54,197 nt of DNA from an uncultured Lachnospiraceae bacterium (lineage in GTDB: Bacteria > Bacillota > Clostridia > Lachnospirales > Lachnospiraceae). Location of the stretch: positions 1 to 54,197 of the forward strand of contig CAMWFQ010000029.1 in the NCBI GenBank assembly GCA_947173495.1. Reading direction: 5' to 3'. A model generated the notes under the pieces. That model was not told the DNA's origin. It did not search any database and saw only the letters and a list, made by a program, of their open reading frames with translations. Below are positions 43,380 to 52,584 of this stretch, piece by piece. Numbering within the stretch: the stretch's first letter is position 1; every line of letters begins with the position of its first letter. The position numbers and the translations under genes are program-made.

Positions 43380-44060
43380 ATGGCAAAAAAAGTGCTTGTG
43401 GTTGACGATGAGAAGCTGATCGTGAAGGGAATCCGCTTCAGCCTGGAACAGGATGGTATGGAAGTGGACTGTGCCTATGATGGCGAGGAAGCGTTGGAAA
43501 TGGTGCGGGAAAAGGAATATGATATCGTTCTTCTGGATGTTATGCTTCCCAGGCTGACAGGATTTGAGGTTTGTCAGCAGATCAGAGATTTTTCGTCAGT
43601 TCCAATCGTAATGCTTACTGCAAAAGGCGAGGATATGGACAAGATACTGGGGCTTGAATATGGCGCTGATGATTATATTATCAAACCGTTTAATATTCTG
43701 GAGGTAAAGGCAAGAATCAAAGCCATTATCAGGCGGACTTCTCCAAAGCCGAAGGATGTTTCCAGAGTGATACAGAATAAGGATATGAAGCTTGACTGTG
43801 AGAGCAGGAGAGTATATGTGGCAGGAAAGGAGATCAATCTGACCGGCAAGGAATTTGAGCTGTTGGAGCTTCTTATTATGAATGCAGACAAGGTCTACAG
43901 CAGAGAGAACCTGCTGAAGCTGGTATGGGGGGCGGATTATCCGGGAGATGTGCGTACCGTGGATGTACACGTAAGAAGGCTGAGAGAAAAAATCGAAAGA
44001 AATCCTTCGGAACCCCAGTATGTGCACACCAAGTGGGGTGTGGGTTACTATTTTGCATGA
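43380..44060 (+). CDS. OmpR/PhoB-type response regulator
   Basis: 226 residues. Receiver domain with acidic pair D9-D10 and E11 and phosphorylated Asp53 (VLLDVMLPRLTG), Lys in MLTAKGEDMD, then a winged-helix output domain (LTGKEFELLELLIMNADKVYSRENLL and VDVHVRRLREKIE). It is partner to the kinase encoded 63 bases downstream. Sequence resembles the WalR/PhoP group. Confidence 0.95.
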   Translation: MAKKVLVVDDEKLIVKGIRFSLEQDGMEVDCAYDGEEALEMVREKEYDIVLLDVMLPRLTGFEVCQQIRDFSSVPIVMLTAKGEDMDKILGLEYGADDYIIKPFNILEVKARIKAIIRRTSPKPKDVSRVIQNKDMKLDCESRRVYVAGKEINLTGKEFELLELLIMNADKVYSRENLLKLVWGADYPGDVRTVDVHVRRLREKIERNPSEPQYVHTKWGVGYYFA

Positions 44061-44123
44061 CAGTTTGGATGGTAAAAAGCTGTCGGCGCGGTATGACAGC
44101 ATTTGTTTGAAAGGCAGTGTTAT

Positions 44124-45617
44124 ATGCCCTGGAATATAAAGACAATTCTGAAAAAATTCAAGATATGGCGGAGCCTTAAGGCCCGCCTGTTCGTGGTAAT
44201 GTTTCTTTTAGGGATTCTGCCCTCTGTTCTCATGCGGATGGCAATTCTGGATAATTATGAAAGCCGTGCTGTGGAGGTGCGTATTTCCGACGTACAGACG
44301 CAGCTGCGCATCATAGCAAATCACCTGATTACATACAATTACCTGCAGGATACATCGTCGGAGATGATTGGCGCGGAGCTGGAGCAGCTTTCCAACCTGT
44401 ACAGCGGAAGAGTGCTGATCATCAATGAGAATCTGAAGGTGGTAAAAGATACCTACAGCATCAGCGAGGGGAAGACGATCATTTCGGAGGAAGTGGTCCG
44501 CTGCATGAAAGGAACCAACACAGTTAACTATGATCCGGTAAACGGATTCATCGAGATTACGATACCGATCACAGAGGCAGTTACAAACCGGCCGGCTTCC
44601 GGGGAGCTGCCGGATGATCAGCCAGCCGGTGAAGAGGTGGTGCGGGGCGTGATGCTTACCAGCGTTTCCACAGACAGTATCGTAAATACCATGGATATTC
44701 TGAACCGGAAAGCGCTTATTATGCAGAGCATTATGCTGATTTGCATTCTTGCGCTCTGTATGATTCTGGTAAAGATTATGATACGGCCCTTTGACCGGGT
44801 GACGAGAGTGATCGGAGAGGTGAAGGAGGGGTACAGCGACGAGATCATATCAGTGCCGGATTATCTGGAAACAGAGCATATTATAGACGCGTTTAACAGT
44901 CTTCTGGGCAGGATGAAGGTTCTGGACGATTCCCGGAAAGAGTTTGTGGCCAACGTATCTCACGAATTGAAAACGCCTATTACTTCCATGAAAGTGCTGG
45001 CGGATTCCCTGATCGCACAGCAGGATGCTCCGGCGGAGCTTTATCATGAGTTCATGGAAGACATTGCAGAGGAGATCGAGAGAGAAGACAAGATCATCAA
45101 CGATCTTCTGGCGCTTGTCAAGCTGGATAAATCTGCGGCAGTGCTGAATATCAGTGTGGTCAATCTCAATGATCTGACGGAAATCATATTAAAGCGCCTG
45201 CGCCCTATTGCCAGAAAAAATAACATAGAAGTGCTGCTGATCAGTACGAGAACGGTTCTGGCGGAGGTAGATGAAGTGAAAATGTCCCTGATCCTGACGA
45301 ATCTGGTGGAAAACGCGATCAAATATAACCGGGAGCAGGGCAGGGTTGAAGTTACGCTGGATGCGGATCATCAGTTTTTTACCGTGCAGGTAAGAGATAC
45401 GGGAATTGGAATTCCACAGGAGGCGCAGGAGCAGATCTATGAGCGTTTCTATCGGGTTGACAAATCACATTCCAGGGAGATCGGAGGCACCGGGCTGGGA
45501 CTTGCGATTACCAAAAGCGCCATTTTGCTCCACCGGGGAGTGATCAAGGTTGAAAGCGTTTTGAATGAGGGAACTGTCTTTACTGTAAAAATTCCCCTGA
45601 CCAGGACTCTGGTGTAA
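44124..45617 (+). CDS. Sensor histidine kinase
   Basis: 497 residues from ATG 44124; an upstream start at 44103 is in frame. Two membrane segments (about 25-40 and 200-222) flank an extracellular sensor domain, followed by HAMP, the phosphoacceptor His in EFVANVSHELKTP, and the ATPase domain with NLVENAIKYN, DTGIGIPQE and GGTGLGLAI. WalK/PhoR-like layout without PAS. The signal is unknown; the next gene is a GerMN lipoprotein that may report to it. Confidence 0.94.
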   Translation: MPWNIKTILKKFKIWRSLKARLFVVMFLLGILPSVLMRMAILDNYESRAVEVRISDVQTQLRIIANHLITYNYLQDTSSEMIGAELEQLSNLYSGRVLIINENLKVVKDTYSISEGKTIISEEVVRCMKGTNTVNYDPVNGFIEITIPITEAVTNRPASGELPDDQPAGEEVVRGVMLTSVSTDSIVNTMDILNRKALIMQSIMLICILALCMILVKIMIRPFDRVTRVIGEVKEGYSDEIISVPDYLETEHIIDAFNSLLGRMKVLDDSRKEFVANVSHELKTPITSMKVLADSLIAQQDAPAELYHEFMEDIAEEIEREDKIINDLLALVKLDKSAAVLNISVVNLNDLTEIILKRLRPIARKNNIEVLLISTRTVLAEVDEVKMSLILTNLVENAIKYNREQGRVEVTLDADHQFFTVQVRDTGIGIPQEAQEQIYERFYRVDKSHSREIGGTGLGLAITKSAILLHRGVIKVESVLNEGTVFTVKIPLTRTLV

Positions 45618-45630
45618 GGAGACTTGCGAT

Positions 45631-46572
45631 TTGGCATGGAGGAAGATGAGTTTGAAACAGACAGGCAAATATTTTTTTCTGCTTTTGCTTTTGACGGCAT
45701 GTATCTGCGCCTGCGCATCAAAGGAGAAAAGGCAGGAGGGAAAGAGCTACCAGATTTATTATGTAAACAAAGAGGGAACGGCGATTTCTCCCTATGAATA
45801 TACGACTGAGACGACAGATAGAGAAGCGCTGCTCAACGAACTGCTGCAGCAGCTTGGCACGGCTTCTGAAAAGCTGGAGTATAAGCCGCCTCTGGAGAGC
45901 GGATTTTCACTTTTGAATTACTCGCTTGCGGAGGATCAGCTGATTCTGAGTTTTGATGAAGGCTATAAGGCCCAGGAGAAAATTGCGGAGATACTTGTGA
46001 GGGCCTCTATTGTCAGAACGCTGACGCAGATAGAAGGAATACGGTATGTGTCCTTCCAGATCAAGTCGGAGCCCTTAACCGATGCGTCGGGAGCAGTGGT
46101 GGGTATTATGAATGCAGAGCAGTTCGTCGATAATGCCGGCAATGAGATCAATACTTATGAGAAGGTGAAACTCACCCTGTATCTGGCGGATGAAAGCGGT
46201 GAGAGACTGAAACCGGTAAACAGAACGGTGGTATACAACAGCAATATATCCATGGAACGGCTTGTGGTGGAGCAGCTGGTGGGGGGACCAAAAGAAAGCG
46301 AAAAGGCATTCCCTGTGATCAACCCGGAAACAAAGGTGATCAGTGTCAATGTCAAGGACGGTATTTGCTACATTGACTTTGACAGTGCGTTCCTGACACA
46401 GATCTATAATGTGACTTCCGAAGTGGCGATTTATTCCATTGTAGATTCGGTTGCGGAGCTTTCCAATGTAAATAAAGTGCAGATTTCAGTGAATGGAAGC
46501 ACTACTGTAAGCTACAAGGAGAACATCAGCCTCTCAACTGTGTTTGAGAGGAGTCTTGAGATTGTCAATTAA
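45631..46572 (+). CDS. GerMN-domain lipoprotein
   Basis: 313 residues from TTG 45631, which has AAGGAG at 45617-45622; ATG 45646 is the alternative start. Signal peptide ends in LLLTACICAC, with two candidate lipobox Cys. Two GerMN domains follow: one around 45-165 and one around 180-305 (VEQLVGGPKESEKAFPVINPET and YIDFDSAFL). GerM-like proteins take part in sporulation and cell wall remodelling. Starts 13 bases after the kinase gene, so co-transcription is very likely. Confidence 0.88.
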   Translation: MAWRKMSLKQTGKYFFLLLLLTACICACASKEKRQEGKSYQIYYVNKEGTAISPYEYTTETTDREALLNELLQQLGTASEKLEYKPPLESGFSLLNYSLAEDQLILSFDEGYKAQEKIAEILVRASIVRTLTQIEGIRYVSFQIKSEPLTDASGAVVGIMNAEQFVDNAGNEINTYEKVKLTLYLADESGERLKPVNRTVVYNSNISMERLVVEQLVGGPKESEKAFPVINPETKVISVNVKDGICYIDFDSAFLTQIYNVTSEVAIYSIVDSVAELSNVNKVQISVNGSTTVSYKENISLSTVFERSLEIVN

Positions 46573-46589
46573 ATAATGAAAGGGGAATT

Positions 46590-48836
46590 ATGGTAAAACG
46601 TCCTCTGGGACTTATCTGCCTGCTGATGTCAGGTCTGCTGTTTCTGCTGACCAGATCTGCCCCGATGCCCTCTGAAGAGTATGATCAGAAGTATGAACAG
46701 CTTCAGGGGCAGACGCTTACGCTTATCGGCAGGGTATACAAAAAGGAAACGGCCCGCCAGGCAAAGGGGGTTGTCATGGTATTGTATCTGAAAACGGATC
46801 CGGAAGGCGCCAGGGTTATGTGCTATCTCTCGCCGGATCAGAGTCAGCCGGAGGTGGGAAGCCATGTCAGGATCAGGGGAAAGGCGGCATGCTTTGAAAG
46901 GGCCTCCAATCCCGGGCAGTTCGATGCCCGTTCTTATTATCGGATTTTCGGAATTTCTTATCGCCTGAATCAGGCGGTTATTCTCGCAAAAACAACCAAA
47001 TATGATATACTCCCGGAAAAACTCTTTCTGCTCAGGGCGTATTTGGCCGACTGCCTTTCAGGCGCACTTCCTGAAAAAGAGGCCTCTGTGATGCAGACCA
47101 TGCTGCTTGGAGAAAAGAGCGGTATGGAGAAGGAGCTGAAGAAGCTTTATCAGCGAAATGGGATCGCCCATATTCTGGCCATTTCCGGTCTTCATATCTC
47201 GATGCTGGGGATGGGATTTTACAGGCTGATCAGAAAATGTGGAGTTCCCATGAAGGCTGCTGCGGTGCTGTCCGCCGGGGCACTGGTACTGTATGGAATG
47301 ATGACGGGGTTTTCCGTGTCCGCCCTGCGGGCCATCTTTATGTTTGGTCTGCAGATGCTGGCGGTTCTCACAGAACGGACATATGATACGTTGACGGCCG
47401 CTGCTCTTGCGGCAGTATCAATTCTGCTGTATCAGCCGCTCTATTTCGGGCACAGCGGTTTTGTGTTTTCTTTCGGCTGTGTGTTTGGAATTGCGCTGGT
47501 ATTGCCGGCGCTTACGGAAAATAATACAAAGGCTGAAAAGAGGAACTGTCCGCCTGTAAAAAATGTGCTGATACTGCGGGCTTTGAAGGCAGTATCGGGC
47601 GGCATTGGCATTGCCGTAATCACGCTTCCCATTTATCTGTGGTATTATTATCAGTTCCCGGTGTATTCCATTCTGTTAAATCTTCTGGTAATTCCCCTCA
47701 TGAGCGTGTTGATGGCGGCAGGACTCCTGCTTGTGGCCTGCCGGATGATCTGCCCCTGGTTTCCCGGACTGGCGTTTCCATTTTCTCTTGGGATCAGATT
47801 CATACTGGGAATTTATGAGAAGATGTGCTCCTTATGCGGGAACCTGCCCGGGAACCTGCTGACACCGGGTAAGCCTGAAGTCTGGCGGATGGTACTATAT
47901 CTGCTCCTGCTTTTGTTCCTGGTGCAGATGAAGAAAAAGCTGAGGCTGTCTGCCAGATGGGGAATTGCCGCACTGGCAGTGGGAATATTACTTTGGATTC
48001 CCGGGCCGGGGATTTTCCTGCCGGGGATGCAGATCACCTTTCTGGATGTGGGGCAGGGGGATTGTATTTATGTGGAAAGCAGGCAGGGGGAGCGCTATTT
48101 AATAGACGGCGGGAGCTCTTCCGTATCCTCTGTGGGGGAATACCGTATCATGCCGTTTTTGAAATACCAGGGGGCCGGCCGGCTGGATGCGGTTTTTGTA
48201 ACCCATCCGGATGAGGACCACTGCAACGGGATCAGAGAACTTCTGGAACAGGGGGAGGCAGAAGGGATCAGGGTGAAGAATCTGGTACTGCCGGATATAG
48301 CGGACGGGGCCAGAAATGAGGGCTATCAGGAGCTGGAGCAGGCGGCGGAAACCAGAGGAATCCCCGTTTCCTATATCGGAAGAGGACAGCAGATCATAAA
48401 CAGAGATCTGACCTTTGCCTGCCTTCATCCGCGCTCTGGCGCTTCCTGTAAAGAAGCTAATGAGTATTCGATGGTGCTGAAGCTGACCTGTGGAAATTTC
48501 AGCGTAATGCTGACCGGGGATGTGGAGGGCGCCGGAGAAAAGCAGATGATAGATTACCTGCAAAAAGAAAAGAGCGCTGGCAGGCTGACGATCCTGAAAG
48601 CAGCCCATCACGGCTCAGGGAATTCTACGCCGAACGAGCTGCTGGAGGATCAGAGACCGCTGTATACTGTGATTTCCTGTGGAAAGAATAATTCCTACGG
48701 GCATCCCCACGCAGAGCTTCTTGAGCGGCTTGCCCATTGCGGAAGCAATGTAATGGTTACTTATGAAACCGGGGCGGTCACCTTCAGGACAGATGGGAAA
48801 AAGGTAAGAGTTGCCAAATCTTTTCTGTTAAAGTAA
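46590..48836 (+). CDS. comEC: Competence channel protein ComEC/Rec2
   Basis: 748 residues. N-terminal soluble DUF4131 region between the first hydrophobic segments, a ComEC membrane core (about 170-470, with AISGLHISMLGMGFYRLI), and a C-terminal metallo-beta-lactamase domain with VTHPDEDHCNG, VMLTGDVE and AAHHGSGNSTP. It carries single-stranded DNA across the membrane, and the MBL domain probably degrades the other strand. With comEA upstream it suggests natural uptake ability. Confidence 0.94.
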   Translation: MVKRPLGLICLLMSGLLFLLTRSAPMPSEEYDQKYEQLQGQTLTLIGRVYKKETARQAKGVVMVLYLKTDPEGARVMCYLSPDQSQPEVGSHVRIRGKAACFERASNPGQFDARSYYRIFGISYRLNQAVILAKTTKYDILPEKLFLLRAYLADCLSGALPEKEASVMQTMLLGEKSGMEKELKKLYQRNGIAHILAISGLHISMLGMGFYRLIRKCGVPMKAAAVLSAGALVLYGMMTGFSVSALRAIFMFGLQMLAVLTERTYDTLTAAALAAVSILLYQPLYFGHSGFVFSFGCVFGIALVLPALTENNTKAEKRNCPPVKNVLILRALKAVSGGIGIAVITLPIYLWYYYQFPVYSILLNLLVIPLMSVLMAAGLLLVACRMICPWFPGLAFPFSLGIRFILGIYEKMCSLCGNLPGNLLTPGKPEVWRMVLYLLLLLFLVQMKKKLRLSARWGIAALAVGILLWIPGPGIFLPGMQITFLDVGQGDCIYVESRQGERYLIDGGSSSVSSVGEYRIMPFLKYQGAGRLDAVFVTHPDEDHCNGIRELLEQGEAEGIRVKNLVLPDIADGARNEGYQELEQAAETRGIPVSYIGRGQQIINRDLTFACLHPRSGASCKEANEYSMVLKLTCGNFSVMLTGDVEGAGEKQMIDYLQKEKSAGRLTILKAAHHGSGNSTPNELLEDQRPLYTVISCGKNNSYGHPHAELLERLAHCGSNVMVTYETGAVTFRTDGKKVRVAKSFLLK

Positions 48837-48924
48837 ACTGTTGGATAAGAGGATATGCAGGCACCGAAGACGGATTGCCGGTACGGAAGCTGACAGGTCC
48901 GGAAGGACAGGAAGAGAGGTTAGT

Positions 48925-50229
48925 ATGGTTAGAATTGCATTGATTGGAGCAGGACAAAGGGGAGGAGACGTTTACAGTGATTTTATCAGCAGGCATGGGG
49001 AAGAGACAGTGCTGACTGCGGTGGCTGAGCCGGATGAGGTCAGGAGAAGGATAGTGGCAGAAAGGCATAAATTGCAGCCGGATCAGGTGTTTGATGACTG
49101 GCGCCTGCTTCTGGAGCAGGAGAAAATGGCGGATGCTGTGATCATTGCCACAAATGACGACATGCATTTTTGTGTAGTGGAAAAAGCACTGGAAAAAGGG
49201 TATCATGTGTTGGTGGAAAAACCCATGTCAAACAGGGAAGATGAGATCGGAAAGATGGAACAGCTTGCCGACGCTCATCCGGATCAGATTTTTGCCGTTT
49301 CCCATGTGCTGCGGTATACTCCTTTTTTCCGTACCATCAAAGAGGTACTGGACAGAGGGGAAATCGGGGAACTGATCTCTATTGCGCACAATGAAAATGT
49401 GGGATACTACCATATGGCGCACAGTTATGTGAGAGGAAACTGGAGAGATGGCCGAAAGACAAGTCCGATCATTCTGGCCAAAAGCTGCCATGATATAGAT
49501 ATCCTGCTGTATCTCACAGGCAGTCATTGCAGGAGAGTATCTTCCTTTGGTTCCCTGAAACATTTTCAGCGGGAAAAAATGCCTGAGGGAGCAGCGCAGA
49601 GATGCCTGGACTGCACCTTTCAGGAGGAATGCCCTTATTCGGCAGTTAAAATCTATTCGGACAATATAGAAGACTGGCCGGCAAATGTCATTACCCGGGA
49701 GCATACAAAGGAAGGAATCCGGAAAGCGCTCCGGGAAACAGACTACGGAAAATGCGTCTATCAATTGGATAATAATGTGGCGGATCATCAGGTAACCATT
49801 CTGGAATTTGAAAACGGCGTATGCGCGACCTTTCATCTGAGCGGCTTCACCCATAGTATTTCAAGAACCATTAAGCTTATGGGAAGCAGGGGCGAGATAC
49901 GCGGCGATATGGAAAAAAACCAGGTTGAAGTATATCATTTCGCCACCGGAGCTGTGCGTACGATAGATACGAGCGCCGCAAAAGAAGGACATGTGGGACA
50001 TGGCGGAGGAGATGAAGGGCTTATGGAGGAATTTGTGCAAAGCCTGGAGCGGGCTGTTTTCGGTACAGAAAAAGAACAGATGACGTCTTCAGCCCGGATA
50101 TCAGCGGAGAGCCATAAAGTGGCGTTTGCCGCCGAACGTGCAAGAGTGGAAGGCGTGGTGGTACAGCTTAAGAGCGGTCCGGCAGAAGACCAGTTCCGGC
50201 TGCCCGGGAGAGACATATGCAGCGTTTGA
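48925..50229 (+). CDS. Gfo/Idh/MocA-family oxidoreductase
   Basis: 434 residues from ATG 48925 (GAAGAGAGG upstream); the frame is open back to 48841 without a site. NAD-binding loop RIALIGAGQRGGDVY, then LVEKPMS with the conserved Lys, and KSCHDIDILLYLTG with the catalytic His region. A Cys cluster CLDCTFQEECPY around residue 230 is unusual and may bind metal. Substrate is probably a sugar or inositol; not defined. Its end overlaps holA by 13 bases. Confidence 0.9.
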   Translation: MVRIALIGAGQRGGDVYSDFISRHGEETVLTAVAEPDEVRRRIVAERHKLQPDQVFDDWRLLLEQEKMADAVIIATNDDMHFCVVEKALEKGYHVLVEKPMSNREDEIGKMEQLADAHPDQIFAVSHVLRYTPFFRTIKEVLDRGEIGELISIAHNENVGYYHMAHSYVRGNWRDGRKTSPIILAKSCHDIDILLYLTGSHCRRVSSFGSLKHFQREKMPEGAAQRCLDCTFQEECPYSAVKIYSDNIEDWPANVITREHTKEGIRKALRETDYGKCVYQLDNNVADHQVTILEFENGVCATFHLSGFTHSISRTIKLMGSRGEIRGDMEKNQVEVYHFATGAVRTIDTSAAKEGHVGHGGGDEGLMEEFVQSLERAVFGTEKEQMTSSARISAESHKVAFAAERARVEGVVVQLKSGPAEDQFRLPGRDICSV

Positions 50230-51191
50230 TTCGGGATATAAAAGCAGGGCAGTTCAATCAGCTTTATCTTCTGTACGGAGAGGAGGCTTATCTGCGCAGG
50301 CAGTACCGGGATAAGCTTAAGGCGGCGATAATCGGTGATGATAATATGAATTACCATTATTATGAAGGAAAGAACATCTCGGTGGGAGAGGTGATCGATC
50401 AGGCTCAGACGCTGCCATTTTTTGCGGAGAGAAGGCTGCTCATTCTGGAAAACAGCGGTTTGTTTAAAAGTGGAGGCGAGGCGCTGGGGGATTATCTGAA
50501 GGAGCTGCCGCCCACCTCGTTTTTTGTATTTGTGGAGACCGAGGTGGACAAGAGGAGCCGACTGTATAAGACCCTGAAGTCTAAAGGGTGTGTGGTGGAA
50601 TTTGGCGTCCAGGATGAAAATACCTTAAAGCGCTGGATCCTTGGAATGCTGAAAAAAGAAAATAAAAAGATTTCCCAGTCGGATCTGGATTATTTCCTGG
50701 ATAAGACCGGAACGGATATGGAGAATATCCGCAGAGAGGCGGAAAAGCTGTTCTGCTACTGTCTGGATAAGGAAGCCGTAACCAGAGCGGATATTGATGC
50801 GGTGTGTACCAAAAGAATTGGAAATCATATTTTTGATATGATAAGCGCCATAGCGGATAAAAAACAGAAGAGAGCTCTGGAGATGTACTATGAGCTGCTT
50901 TCCCAGAAAGAACCGCCCATGAGGATTCTGTTTCTGATCGCCCGGCAGTTCAACCTTCTTCTGCAGGTGAAGGAGCTTCAGGGAAAGGGACATTCCAACA
51001 AGAGCATTGGAGAAAAAGTGGGATTGCCGGGATTTGTGGCCGGGAAATATGCGGCCCAGGCTGCCAGGTTCGAATCAGATGAGCTGCTGCAGGCGCTGGA
51101 GGAAAGTGTTGCGGCGGAGGAAGCGGTCAAAACCGGAAGAATGAATGACCATATGAGCGTGGAGATGCTGATCATTAAGTACAGCAGTTAA
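50217..51191 (+). CDS. holA: DNA polymerase III delta subunit
   Basis: 324 residues. YLLYGEEAYLRRQYRDKLK at the N-terminus and FFVFVETEVDKRSRLYKTLK, GTDMENIRREAEKLFCYC and the C-terminal oligomerisation helices are typical of HolA, the clamp-loader wrench. Starts inside the oxidoreductase gene by 13 bases. Confidence 0.93.
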   Translation: MQRLIRDIKAGQFNQLYLLYGEEAYLRRQYRDKLKAAIIGDDNMNYHYYEGKNISVGEVIDQAQTLPFFAERRLLILENSGLFKSGGEALGDYLKELPPTSFFVFVETEVDKRSRLYKTLKSKGCVVEFGVQDENTLKRWILGMLKKENKKISQSDLDYFLDKTGTDMENIRREAEKLFCYCLDKEAVTRADIDAVCTKRIGNHIFDMISAIADKKQKRALEMYYELLSQKEPPMRILFLIARQFNLLLQVKELQGKGHSNKSIGEKVGLPGFVAGKYAAQAARFESDELLQALEESVAAEEAVKTGRMNDHMSVEMLIIKYSS

Positions 51192-51244
51192 AAGTCTGCA
51201 TTTCACGAATGCGGTCCCGAAATAACCGGGAGGAGGATGCGGAA

Positions 51245-51796
51245 ATGGATAAGAAACAGAGCGAAAGAAGCCGGCTTACTACTCTGTGCTATATTGAGAG
51301 AGAAAACCAGTATCTGATGCTCCACAGAATTTCTAAAAAGAATGATGTCAATAAGGACAAGTGGATAGGAGTGGGAGGCCATTTCGAGGAAGGAGAAAGC
51401 CCGGAAGACTGTCTTTTGCGTGAAGTGAAGGAGGAAACAGGACTTATCCTTACCGCCTGCAGATTCCGTGGGATTGTGACCTTTTGCTTCGAAGACTATC
51501 CCACGGAATACATGTGCCTTTACACGGCGGATGGATTTGAGGGAAAAATAAAGGAATGCGATGAGGGCCGGCTGGAATGGGTGGATAAGAGCGAGGTAAA
51601 AAACTTAAATCTCTGGGATGGAGACCTTTTATTCTTTGATCTTCTGGAGCAGGGCCGGCCGTTTTTTTCGTTAAAGCTATGCTATAATAAAGAATATGTA
51701 TGGCAGGAGGCAGTACTGGATGGCAGAAGGCTGGAGCTGTTTCCCATTTGTGATAAGGAAGGAAAACCCACGGGGCATGTGGGATATAAGATCTGA
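51245..51796 (+). CDS. Nudix hydrolase, MutT-like
   Basis: 183 residues from ATG 51245 with GGGAGGAGG upstream. Nudix box GHFEEGESPEDCLLREVKEE-TG is complete (about 46-68). The start RLTTLCYIERENQYLMLHRI resembles 8-oxo-dGTP diphosphatases. A short C-terminal extension follows the domain. Ends at a terminator. Confidence 0.9.
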   Translation: MDKKQSERSRLTTLCYIERENQYLMLHRISKKNDVNKDKWIGVGGHFEEGESPEDCLLREVKEETGLILTACRFRGIVTFCFEDYPTEYMCLYTADGFEGKIKECDEGRLEWVDKSEVKNLNLWDGDLLFFDLLEQGRPFFSLKLCYNKEYVWQEAVLDGRRLELFPICDKEGKPTGHVGYKI

Positions 51797-51839
51797 AGCG
51801 GTTCATGGAAGATGAGTCGGCTTATGGTATAAGAGAAAA

Positions 51840-51878
51840 AGGCATTTTGTAAAAAGGCTTACAAAATGTCTTTTTTAT
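51840..51878 (+). terminator. Terminator after the Nudix gene
   Basis: GGCATTTTGTAA pairs with TTACAAAATGTC (one G-T pair) and is followed by six T. It closes the long comEA-to-Nudix gene run. The next 180 bases up to the sigma gene hold a short GCCG/CGGC hairpin near 51904 and no gene. Confidence 0.8.
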
Positions 51879-52059
51879 GCGCAGCCCCATGCAGAGGAAG
51901 TATGCCGCTAAAGCGGCGCATGGGAAGATAAATTTTCTCTACTCGATTATATCATAAGAAATCTTTCCGGCTCGATTGCAATATTTTTCCGCCTTAAACT
52001 GTCTAATAGATAAAGGAGAAAAATTCTGGAAAACAGATACAGACGAAAGGAGAAAAAAG

Positions 52060-52584
52060 GTGGAGCTTCTTGTAAAAAGAGCGAAAAGAGGTGATGCAGA
52101 AGCCTTTATAACGCTGATAGAAGAAAACAAACAGAGTATGTACAAGGTTGCCAGAGGCTTTTTGCACAGCCAGGAAGATGCGGCGGATGCCATAGCGGAG
52201 ACCGTCTTAAACTGTTATGAAAAGATAGGATTACTGAAACAGGACGCCTGCTTCAGGACATGGATGATTCGTATTCTGATTAACAACTGCAAGGATATTC
52301 TGAAGAATCAGAAACGCTGCATCTCTACAGAGGATGTGGAAGAAAAGGAGAATTTTCAGAGAGAAAACCCGCAATTTAAGGAACTGATCGAACCGCTTGG
52401 GGAGCAGGACCGCAGTATATTTACTTTATATTATGTTTACGGGATGAAAGTGAAGGAAATCGCAGCTTATATGGAAATGAAGGAAAGCACTGTTTTAAGC
52501 CGCCTGAAGCGGGGGCGGGAGGCACTGCGGGACGAAATGACTGGCGGCACAACTGACGGTCGGAGAAAAGGAGGGCGCCTATGA
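52060..52584 (+). CDS. ECF-type RNA polymerase sigma factor
   Basis: 174 residues from GTG 52060, which has AAAGGAG at 52043-52049 region; reading from ATG 51976 would add 28 residues lacking family similarity. Region 2 is DAEAFITLIEENKQSMYKVA and SQEDAADAIAETVL; region 4 is GMKVKEIAAYMEMKESTVLSRLKRGRE. Its end overlaps the next gene by 4 bases, as usual for a sigma factor and its membrane regulator. Confidence 0.92.
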   Translation: MELLVKRAKRGDAEAFITLIEENKQSMYKVARGFLHSQEDAADAIAETVLNCYEKIGLLKQDACFRTWMIRILINNCKDILKNQKRCISTEDVEEKENFQRENPQFKELIEPLGEQDRSIFTLYYVYGMKVKEIAAYMEMKESTVLSRLKRGREALRDEMTGGTTDGRRKGGRL

